This document shows positions 1 to 5,611 of a DNA stretch of 6,196 nucleotides, one piece after another. Position 1 is the first letter of the stretch, and each line of letters starts with the position of its first letter. The DNA is from Bacteroidota bacterium. Lineage in GTDB: Bacteria; Bacteroidota; Kryptoniia; Kryptoniales; JAKASW01. The stretch lies in contig JAJYGB010000144.1 of NCBI GenBank assembly GCA_021785235.1, forward strand, positions 7,479 to 13,674, in the 5' to 3' direction. The notes under the pieces are model-generated. The model searched no databases. It saw only the letters and a program-made list of their open reading frames with translations, and was not told the DNA's origin. A program made the position numbers and the translations under genes.

Positions 1-2
1 GC

Positions 3-26
3 GAAAAAGTCGTCGCAATGCATTGA
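3..26 (+). CDS. possible 3' end of an upstream gene
   Basis: Frame 3 reads EKVVAMH and then stops at TGA (24-26), 38 bases before the antiporter start. This would suit a co-directional upstream gene, and emrB-type genes usually follow an emrA/HlyD-type adaptor gene. Seven residues cannot identify a family. Frame 1 is also open to a stop at 76-78, so even the frame is uncertain. The call rests on spacing and expected neighbourhood only. Confidence 0.22.
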   Translation, partial: EKVVAMH

Positions 27-55
27 GTTCGTTATTATTTCATTTCTATATATAA

Positions 56-62
56 GAGGAGG
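56..62 (+). promoter_or_regulatory. Shine-Dalgarno site of the antiporter gene, unusually close
   Basis: The purine run GAGGAGG ends only two bases before the ATG at 65. The core AGGAGG (57-62) is closer than the usual 5-9 bases. The overlapping GAGG at 56-59 gives a five-base spacing and may be the register used. No alternative in-frame start with a better site is visible, so the site supports the ATG at 65. Confidence 0.6.
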
Positions 63-64
63 AA

Positions 65-1675
65 ATGACAGGATATAAATCGGAGGAAAACGGGAGGAGT
101 GGCGGTCTCATCGTCGGACCAGGTCACCCGAGCTACAAGTGGTGGGTGCTGACGGTTGTAATGGTAGGCACATTCATGGTGATACTCGACTCAAACATCG
201 TGAACGTGGCACTCCCGAAAATAATGGCGGTGTTCGGAATCTCCATAGATACGGCAGAATGGGTGCTGAACGGGTACCTTATCGCCTTTTCTGTCTTGCT
301 GCCGGCGTCCGGCTGGTTTGCAGACAGGTTCGGCTATAAAAAGGTCTTCGGAATTTCACTCTTCACGTTCACTCTCGGCTCGTTCCTCTGCGCGATATCG
401 TGGAATGAGAGTGTCTTGATTCTCTTCCGCGTCTTCCAGGGTCTCGGGGGAGGGATGCTCATGCCTGTTGGAATGGCAATCGTCCTCCATGAGTTCCCGT
501 ACGAACAGCGCGGAACGGCTCTCGGTTTCTGGGGAGTTGCCGCCGCCGGGTCGATATCGTTCGGCCCGATCGTCGGAGGATATCTCGTCGACAGATTCGA
601 CTGGAGCTCGATTTTCCTTATCAACGTACCCATAGGCATTCTTGGAGTATTTGCTGTCTGGGCTATCCTGAGAGAATACAAGGCGGAGAAATCGCATAAC
701 TTTGACATCGTCGGCTTTGTGTCGATGGGCGCCTTCATAATAACACTCCTCCTGGCCCTTGCCGACGGCAATGCCGACTGGAATACCGGAGGCTGGGCAT
801 CGCCGTTCATACTGACCAACTTTGCGATTGCATTGGTATCGATCGTTGTGTTTTTGGTGACGGAGCTTAACCTGAAGCATCCGATGATTAATCTGAAACT
901 TTTCAGGAGCTTCAACTACACAATGGCGAACGTGGTCTTCTTCATCTTCGGGCTCTCCGTGTTCGGCAGCATTTTCCTTTTGCCGCTCTATCTCCAGAAT
1001 TCACTCGGCTACACCGCCTACCAGGCCGGGATTGTTTATCTGCCGATGGGAATAATAATGGGGGTCGTCGGACCGATTTCCGGCATACTGACCGACAAGA
1101 TAAATCCTAAGATCATCGCCATAGTAGGCATTGTCCTACTTGGATGGAGCTGGTATCTAAACGCTTTTCTTTCTCTCTTCTCGATGCCTGCTCAGATAAT
1201 GCTTCCGATTTACCTTCGAGGCTTCGGGATGGCATTGATCTTCACACCACTCAGCGCGGTAGCCCTTACCGATATCGGGAAGAGGGATATGGCACAGGCA
1301 TCGGGCTTGTTCAACGTGATAAGGCAGGTCGGCGGAAGTTTCGGAGTTGCAATAATAGGCGCAGTTCTGACACAGAGAACTCTTTTTTACACCGCGATCG
1401 ACGGCCAGAATGTGCGCCAGTATTCCCCTGTGTACCAGCATGTCTTTTATGGACTGAAAGAATTTGCCACGATGGTGCTCAGCGCGCCGGGCGCGATGGA
1501 GATGGCTCGGGCGAAGGCTTTGATTATATCCGACGTCGTCCAACAGGCGATTGTACAGGCGACCGACAGCACATTCCTTTTTGCCTTCGCGATTATGATC
1601 TTGTGCGTTATCCCTATCATGTTTCTGAAAACCAGGGCGAAGGGAAAAGCCGAAAAAGTAGTGACGATGGAATGA
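65..1675 (+). CDS. emrB: EmrB/QacA-type MFS multidrug:H+ antiporter (DHA2, 14 TM)
   Basis: This is an inner-membrane major facilitator expected to export hydrophobic or cationic compounds in exchange for protons. The 536-residue length fits the 14-helix DHA2 family. The first helix carries the family signature LDSNIVNVALP (41-51). Motif A, GWFADRFGYKK, lies at 83-93 between helices 2 and 3. Motif B, FRVFQGLGGG, is at 121-130. The antiporter motif C region (about 159-172) ends in GPIVGG, followed by DWSSIFLINVPIG (179-191), typical of EmrB relatives. RQVGGSFGVAIIG (420-432) is the conserved C-terminal-half signature. A hydrophilic stretch at about 435-498 precedes the last helix (about 502-521) and a basic tail. 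It is followed by a TolC-type gene, so a tripartite EmrAB-TolC-like pump is the natural reading; the adaptor would lie upstream. The family is certain, but the substrate cannot be read from the sequence. Confidence 0.95.
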   Translation: MTGYKSEENGRSGGLIVGPGHPSYKWWVLTVVMVGTFMVILDSNIVNVALPKIMAVFGISIDTAEWVLNGYLIAFSVLLPASGWFADRFGYKKVFGISLFTFTLGSFLCAISWNESVLILFRVFQGLGGGMLMPVGMAIVLHEFPYEQRGTALGFWGVAAAGSISFGPIVGGYLVDRFDWSSIFLINVPIGILGVFAVWAILREYKAEKSHNFDIVGFVSMGAFIITLLLALADGNADWNTGGWASPFILTNFAIALVSIVVFLVTELNLKHPMINLKLFRSFNYTMANVVFFIFGLSVFGSIFLLPLYLQNSLGYTAYQAGIVYLPMGIIMGVVGPISGILTDKINPKIIAIVGIVLLGWSWYLNAFLSLFSMPAQIMLPIYLRGFGMALIFTPLSAVALTDIGKRDMAQASGLFNVIRQVGGSFGVAIIGAVLTQRTLFYTAIDGQNVRQYSPVYQHVFYGLKEFATMVLSAPGAMEMARAKALIISDVVQQAIVQATDSTFLFAFAIMILCVIPIMFLKTRAKGKAEKVVTME

Positions 1676-1728
1676 AGAGGCGGAATATTTGATTTGTGGA
1701 TTGTTGGAACATGATGATATGAAACCGG

Positions 1729-1772
1729 TTGACAATTTGAAGATTTATCAGGTAAACATTTTGACATATAAC
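1729..1772 (+). promoter_or_regulatory. candidate promoter region before the tolC-type gene
   Basis: Two perfect TTGACA hexamers occur at 1729-1734 and 1761-1766, 32 bases apart. The first has a weak -10 candidate, TAAACA (1753-1758), at an 18-base spacing. A better -10-like TATAAC (1767-1772) has only a poor -35 (TTTATC, 1744-1749) at 17 bases. Inverted hexamers GTAAAC (1752-1757) and GTTTAC (1792-1797) flank this area and could be an operator. No complete promoter matches on both hexamers, and transcription from the antiporter promoter could also continue through the 141-base gap. Confidence 0.3.
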
Positions 1773-1816
1773 GTTTAGTTGATAGCAGGTAGTTTACAAA
1801 AACAATGGTGGAAATG

Positions 1817-3145
1817 ATGAAATCTCGATTTGGAATATTATTAACGATAATCTATTTGACGGTCGCGGGATCTGCGATGGCGCAGAACGGAGGAGATGAC
1901 TCACTGACGGTGGATCAGGCCGTTCGCACGGCTCTCGAGCAAAATCCCGCCATCCAGCAAGCAGCTCATGCCATACAGGCGTCCGAGGCCGGCGTCCAGG
2001 TAAGTAAGAGTTCTCTTTACCCGAACGCCGACGTGTCTCTCAACTACACACTCCTCGGACCGGTGGCCGCGTTCAGCTTCCCCGGATTTGGAACGTTCGA
2101 CCTTTTCCCGGCGAACAACTTCGACGAGCATGTAGGAGCAAGCGCGACACTCTACGACTTCGGAAAGCGCAAGAAGAACATTGAGCTCGCGAAGACGCAA
2201 GTCGAAAGCTCGAAGGACCAGCTCGCGCTTGTCCGGCGGGACCTCGCTTACCGCACGATCCAGACATTCTACGGCATTCTCTTTCTCGAGAAAGCCATAA
2301 AGGTTCAGAACGACGAGATAAAAACTCTTAACCAACACCTTCTTATGACGAAGAAGAAAGTCGAAGCCGGTACCGCGACGGACTTCGATGTTCTCACTAC
2401 CCAGGTGCGAGTCGCGTCGGCGCAGGATCAGAAGATCAGCCTTGAAAATTCACTCGCCAATGCCAAGATAGCGTTGCGCCACTTACTCGGTTTGCCGTCA
2501 GGTTCTCCGGTAAATGTGTCGGGCCAGTTCGAGCAGACGCCGGTGTCGCTGAATATCGATTCCCTCATTCAGATTGCGATGAAGGACCGGGTAGAGATGA
2601 AAGCGGCGAAGGATCGCATCGTGACCGCTCGCGCAGCTTATAACGTTGCGTCGTCTATATATTACCCGAGCCTGAACGTCGCTGTGCAATACGGTTTCAA
2701 GAACGGTTATGAGCCCGACATAAATGCGTGGCGCGGCAACTATGCGGTAGCAGCCCAGATGCAAATCCCGATATCGAACGTCGTCCCCTTCTTCGGCGGC
2801 TACAGGAAGCAGAATATGGAGCAGGAAGCTTCAGCGAACATTCAGGAGGCGGAGTCCTACAAAAGCGAAGTCTCCCAGCAGGTTTCAGCCGATGTTCAGA
2901 AGGGCGTTTCCGACGTGCGCTCGAGCATTGATAAACTTCAGACGACGGAAGTCACCGTTCAGCAGGCCGAGACTGCTCTGAACCTTGCGAAGATCCGCTA
3001 CGAGGCCGGAACCGTTACGAACCTAGATCTTCTCGACGCAGAGACGGCGCTCGCGCAGGCAAGGCTCGAAAGGTTGCAGGCTCTCTATAACTTTGTCATG
3101 GGCAAATACGAGCTCGATCAGGCCATCGGCGAAAAGTCCTGGTAA
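1817..3145 (+). CDS. TolC-family outer membrane efflux protein
   Basis: This is an outer-membrane channel of the OEP family (two PF02321-type halves), expected to trimerise into a beta-barrel with a long periplasmic alpha-helical tunnel and complete the pump. Numbered from the ATG at 1817 (442 aa), there is a Sec signal with basic KSR, a hydrophobic core and an AMA cleavage site after about residue 22. The first half (about 30-225) contains LYDFGK (112-117) and EAGTATDFDVLTTQ (183-196). The second half (about 245-440) contains FFGGYRKQ (325-332) and YEAGTVTNLDLLDAETALAQAR (395-416). The repeated EAGT-x-T-x(2)-D-x-L motif is the internal duplication typical of TolC proteins. I prefer this start because GGTGG (1807-1811) sits five bases upstream and the signal peptide then begins MKSR. 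ATGs at 1805 and 1814 are in frame, and the 1805 start would give 446 aa. The order after an EmrB-type gene supports a joint efflux role. Confidence 0.93.
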   Translation: MKSRFGILLTIIYLTVAGSAMAQNGGDDSLTVDQAVRTALEQNPAIQQAAHAIQASEAGVQVSKSSLYPNADVSLNYTLLGPVAAFSFPGFGTFDLFPANNFDEHVGASATLYDFGKRKKNIELAKTQVESSKDQLALVRRDLAYRTIQTFYGILFLEKAIKVQNDEIKTLNQHLLMTKKKVEAGTATDFDVLTTQVRVASAQDQKISLENSLANAKIALRHLLGLPSGSPVNVSGQFEQTPVSLNIDSLIQIAMKDRVEMKAAKDRIVTARAAYNVASSIYYPSLNVAVQYGFKNGYEPDINAWRGNYAVAAQMQIPISNVVPFFGGYRKQNMEQEASANIQEAESYKSEVSQQVSADVQKGVSDVRSSIDKLQTTEVTVQQAETALNLAKIRYEAGTVTNLDLLDAETALAQARLERLQALYNFVMGKYELDQAIGEKSW

Positions 3146-3158
3146 TTGCGATTGAAAA

Positions 3159-3278
3159 CTCTAAATCCTAAGCACGAAACCCGCGATAAATTCAAATTCT
3201 TAGGAACACAAACGGCTTATCGCCAGCGCATTTTCAGATTCAAATTTCTAAGTTATATGATTCGCTTAAGATTTAGAG
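3159..3278. repeat. imperfect inverted-repeat intergenic element (about 120 bases)
   Basis: The arms CTCTAAATCCTAAGC (3159-3173) and GCTTAAGATTTAGAG (3264-3278) are reverse complements at 14 of 15 positions, separated by 90 bases. Inside are two similar direct copies, ATTCAAATTCTTAG (3190-3203) and ATTCAAATTTCTAAG (3238-3252). The segment is AT-rich compared with the flanking genes and has no reading frame of note. It starts 13 bases after the TolC-type stop codon. The structure resembles short non-coding dispersed elements (MITE-like or repetitive palindromes), but only one copy lies in the window, so dispersal is unproven. It has no U-tract and is not a standard terminator. Confidence 0.5.
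3233..3261 (+). promoter_or_regulatory. possible promoter of the glycosyltransferase gene
   Basis: TTCAGA (3233-3238, four of six to the sigma-70 -35) and TATGAT (3256-3261, five of six to the -10) are separated by 17 bases. Transcription would begin near 3268, leaving a leader of about 50 bases. The pair lies inside the inverted-repeat element, so the element may supply the promoter. AT-rich sequence gives such matches by chance fairly often. Confidence 0.28.
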
Positions 3279-3319
3279 CATCGAGTTTGAGACTTATCGA
3301 AAGCATGATTAGCTGACAA

Positions 3320-4441
3320 GTGAAAATACTTCAAAGTTGTGGATCCCGTTCCTGGGGGGGCCTGGAGATGCAGGCCCTCATGACTTCCGTGGAACTGCGG
3401 AAGCGCGGCCATGATGTGACTCTTCTTTGTCCTCCAAGGTCGACGCTCCTCCGCGAAGCCGCGTCGGCAGGTGTGCCAACTGTCAGCATTCTCAGGGAGG
3501 ACAAAAATGCGTTGGCCACGATCAAGGATTTCAGCGGGCTCCTGAGAAATTACGATTATGATGTGGTCCACACACACCTCTCGCACGATCTATGGTGGAT
3601 CGTGCCGGGGATGAAACTTGCCGGATCGGACGCGAGGCTATTTCTGACGAAGCACATGGCGAGTGGGGTTAAGAAGACGGATCCAGTTCACCGTTTCCTG
3701 TACGGCAGGCTGCAGGGCACCTTCGCGATTTCGAACTATATAAGAAAGAGCGTCATCGATACATGCCCCGTTCCGTCATCTCAAGTTTACGTTGTCCACC
3801 CGGGTATATATCCCGACACGTTTGACCCGGGACGTTTCATGAAATCGGAAATCCGCAACGAGCTTGGTGTTCCTGAGAACGTCGTGCTCGTCGGCATGAG
3901 CGGCAGGATGACACCGGGGAAAGGGCATGAGGAATATCTCAGGGCCGCCCGAAAGGTTGCCGATACTTCAGATGTGAAGTTTTCTTTCCTTGTCGCCGGC
4001 GCCGCGAGCCGCGGGGAAGAGGCGTACGAAGCAAAGGTCCGCTCGCTGGCCGGCGAACTAGATCTCGATGAATCTGTGCGGTTTATGGGATTTGTGAAGG
4101 ACGTTCCGAGATTCCTGGCTGCGCTCGACATTTTTGTCTTTCCGTCGCACGAGGAGTCGTTCGGACTCGGTCTTACCGAGGCAATGGCGATGAAGATCGC
4201 CGCCGTCGCCAGCAGGAGCGCGGGAGTGCTCGACATAGTGGTGGAAGGCGAGACGGGCATCTTGTTTCCTCCGAAGGATTATGATTCGCTAGCAAGTGGC
4301 ATCATGGCACTCGCTGTCGATCCTTCGAATCGCAACCGCTTCGGTGAGGCGGCACGTGAGCGGGTGAAGACCCAGTTCAGCATCGAAGCCATGATCGATA
4401 AACTGGAGAAATATTACTCGGAGTCATCTACAAATGTCTAA
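3320..4441 (+). CDS. GT4-family glycosyltransferase (GT-B fold)
   Basis: This 373-residue protein is a predicted retaining glycosyltransferase that uses a nucleotide-sugar donor, probably at the cytoplasmic face of the membrane for envelope polysaccharide or glycolipid assembly. The N-terminal acceptor domain (about 1-165) has the GGLEMQ loop at 13-18, then DVVHTHLSHD (81-90). The linker reads VVHPGIYPDTFDP (158-170). The C-terminal donor domain (about 180-350) has GRMTPGKG (195-202), with R196 and K201 as expected for phosphate contacts. The E-x7-E motif is complete (E279, E287, within ESFGLGLTE), and ETGILFPPKD follows. No signal peptide or membrane helix is visible. The GTG start fits the usual MKILQ opening, but no clear SD site precedes it. 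A run of seven Gs lies in codons 12-14. Sugar and acceptor specificity cannot be assigned, and no other polysaccharide genes are nearby. Confidence 0.92.
   Translation: MKILQSCGSRSWGGLEMQALMTSVELRKRGHDVTLLCPPRSTLLREAASAGVPTVSILREDKNALATIKDFSGLLRNYDYDVVHTHLSHDLWWIVPGMKLAGSDARLFLTKHMASGVKKTDPVHRFLYGRLQGTFAISNYIRKSVIDTCPVPSSQVYVVHPGIYPDTFDPGRFMKSEIRNELGVPENVVLVGMSGRMTPGKGHEEYLRAARKVADTSDVKFSFLVAGAASRGEEAYEAKVRSLAGELDLDESVRFMGFVKDVPRFLAALDIFVFPSHEESFGLGLTEAMAMKIAAVASRSAGVLDIVVEGETGILFPPKDYDSLASGIMALAVDPSNRNRFGEAARERVKTQFSIEAMIDKLEKYYSESSTNV
3354..3360 (+). repeat. seven-G homopolymer in the 5' end of the glycosyltransferase gene
   Basis: The run covers the end of the Trp12 codon through most of Gly14. 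As written it keeps the conserved WGGLE loop in frame. Gain or loss of one G would shift the frame within 15 codons of the start. Confidence 0.6.
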
Positions 4442-4763
4442 TACAGAGCGGATGAAACCTGGCGCTCGTCTACGAAGCCTGCGCTCTCAGCTTCCTTAAG
4501 CTATTGGTGGCAGAAGAGTCCACGGAATTCTTTTCCATTTTGTTTCGTTAATTGTATCAAAGGTGGCTCCGGATGTGATAAGCTCAAAGGTCGATCCGAC
4601 CGCGACAAGACAAATGCGGAATGGCGGATTATATGATTAACAGGTGCGTGTCGGAGAAGAGATGCCTTTCGTTGCGCGGAGATGCCGGGAGACTAATTAA
4701 CAGGGAGAGTATGGTGAGCGGGGCAGCGCTTAAATGAAAGAAACATTTCAAAAGGAGGAGAAA
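4442..4763 (+). other. 322-base spacer with no convincing gene
   Basis: The stretch runs from the glycosyltransferase stop to the preferred hydrolase ATG. It contains a small hairpin, AGCTT-CCTT-AAGCT (4489-4502), too weak and without a U-tract to be called a terminator. A palindrome, GGTCG-ATC-CGACC (4589-4601), is a possible operator. ATTAACAGG occurs twice (4636-4644 and 4696-4704), 60 bases apart, and GAGATGCC also recurs between them. TATGAT (4632-4637) is a possible -10 but has no good -35 at standard spacing. A 38-codon frame (4621-4737) lacks an SD site. The hydrolase promoter probably lies here, since the gap is large. Confidence 0.5.
4754..4758 (+). promoter_or_regulatory. Shine-Dalgarno site that fixes the hydrolase start
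   Basis: GGAGG, preceded by A residues, lies five bases before the ATG at 4764. The longer reading from ATG 4734 would translate through this site, adding ten lysine- and glutamate-rich residues with no family equivalent. The ATG at 4764 is therefore the likely start. Confidence 0.85.
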
Positions 4764-5474
4764 ATGTCAGACAAAGATAATTTTGTTGAAATAAAAGTTG
4801 CCGACGGCACAACTATGTCCGCCTACGTCGCCCGGCCGCAAGGCCCCGGGAAACACCCCGGTATAATGGTGTTCCAGGAAGCGTTCGGCGTCAATCCTTA
4901 CATACGCGATGTGACGAATAGGTTCGCGAAAGAAGGTTTCACGGCGATCGCGCCCGAACTTTTCCACAGGACCGCCCCCGGTTTTGAGGGAAGTTACACC
5001 GATTTCGCCGCCACGCAGACGCATATATCCAAGCTGACCAACGAAGGCCTCGAATCGGATATCAGGGCGGCATACGAATGGCTGGCGAAAGACTCACAAA
5101 CTGATCCGAAGAAAATATTCTCAGCCGGTTTTTGTATGGGAGGACGCGTCTCCTTCTTCGCCGACACGCTCGTTCCGCTAAGCGCCGCGGTATCATTCTA
5201 CGGCGGCGGAATCGCGCAAGGACTGCTCGACAGATCCAGGAATCTCCACGGCCCCGTTCTCCTTTTCTGGGGCGGACTCGACAAGCACATCCTGCCGGAA
5301 CATACCCGCGCGGTCGAGGACGCTGTCCGCTCCGCGGGAAAGGAATTCGGAAGCGTGACATTTTCGTACGCCGACCATGGATTTTTCTGCGACCAGCGCG
5401 CCAGCTATAACGAGAAGGCCTCGAAGCAGGCGTGGCCAATGACGTTGGAATTTCTGAAGTATCATCTGAAATAG
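4764..5474 (+). CDS. dienelactone hydrolase family protein
   Basis: This is a cytoplasmic alpha/beta hydrolase of the dienelactone hydrolase family (PF01738). The best-known member, carboxymethylenebutenolidase, opens dienelactone in chlorocatechol breakdown, but many relatives have other or unknown ester substrates. From ATG 4764 it is 236 aa, the usual size. The nucleophile is C124 in GFCMGGR, the acid D173 in WGGLDKH, and the histidine H205 in YADHGFF. The conserved glutamate E39 sits in FQEAFGVN. The spacing of these four residues closely follows the Pseudomonas enzyme (E36, C123, D171, H202, from memory). The C-terminal RASYNEKASKQAW also matches the family pattern. No signal peptide or membrane segment is seen. 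No catechol or aromatic-degradation genes are nearby, so the physiological substrate is open. A strong GGAGG precedes the start, and the large gap upstream suggests its own promoter. Confidence 0.93.
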   Translation: MSDKDNFVEIKVADGTTMSAYVARPQGPGKHPGIMVFQEAFGVNPYIRDVTNRFAKEGFTAIAPELFHRTAPGFEGSYTDFAATQTHISKLTNEGLESDIRAAYEWLAKDSQTDPKKIFSAGFCMGGRVSFFADTLVPLSAAVSFYGGGIAQGLLDRSRNLHGPVLLFWGGLDKHILPEHTRAVEDAVRSAGKEFGSVTFSYADHGFFCDQRASYNEKASKQAWPMTLEFLKYHLK

Positions 5475-5572
5475 AAAAGGGAATTCAGAAGCAAGATATC
5501 GAGATCGGCAAGGAAGGAATCGGGCGTCGGTTGCTTTTCGGCGCTCTGCCTATTGTTTCTAATTCCCGTTTT
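5475..5572. repeat. long-arm inverted repeat after the hydrolase gene
   Basis: The left arm (5475-5492) begins on the base after the TAG stop, and the right arm is 5555-5572. Aligned as reverse complements they share 16 positions, including AAAA, GGGAATT and AGAA, with one mismatch and one unpaired base on each side. The enclosed 62 bases show no reading frame with a good start. As RNA it could fold into a long stem with a large loop and act as a 3' end or a leader for the next gene. It lacks the compact GC stem and U-run of an ordinary terminator. Confidence 0.45.
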
Positions 5573-5598
5573 GAACATTTAGAAACTCATAGCGGAAA

Positions 5599-5604
5599 AG
5601 AGGT
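5599..5604 (+). promoter_or_regulatory. Shine-Dalgarno site that supports a TTG start
   Basis: AGAGGT ends seven bases before TTG 5612. The frame upstream is open but has no ATG or GTG between the hydrolase stop and this point. The residues after this TTG form a lipoprotein signal, so the site and the protein agree on the start. Confidence 0.7.
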
Positions 5605-5611
5605 AGAACAA

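Noticed and set aside
23..54. TTGAGT and a TATATA run before the antiporter, resembling a promoter.
   Set aside because: The predicted transcript would begin at or inside the SD site, leaving no usable leader, and the -35 overlaps the possible end of the upstream gene.
334..915. A long reverse-strand open frame across the antiporter gene.
   Set aside because: It is antisense to a clear membrane-protein gene, with a composition rich in Arg, Ser and Pro and no family motifs.
3146..3319. An insertion sequence in the gap after the TolC-type gene.
   Set aside because: There is no transposase frame and I found no clear target-site duplication next to the arms, so only a non-coding repeat is supportable.
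4489..4502. The hairpin AGCTT-CCTT-AAGCT after the glycosyltransferase as a terminator.
   Set aside because: The five-base, AT-containing stem with no following U-tract is too weak to support termination.
4621..4737. A 38-codon frame upstream of the hydrolase whose stop overlaps ATG 4734 (ATGA).
   Set aside because: It has no SD site and no recognisable protein features, and the overlap is with a start I reject in favour of 4764.
5062..5439. Reverse-strand and alternate-frame open stretches over the hydrolase gene.
   Set aside because: They are Arg-rich translations, as expected from G+C-biased third positions of the real gene, and have no start signals.
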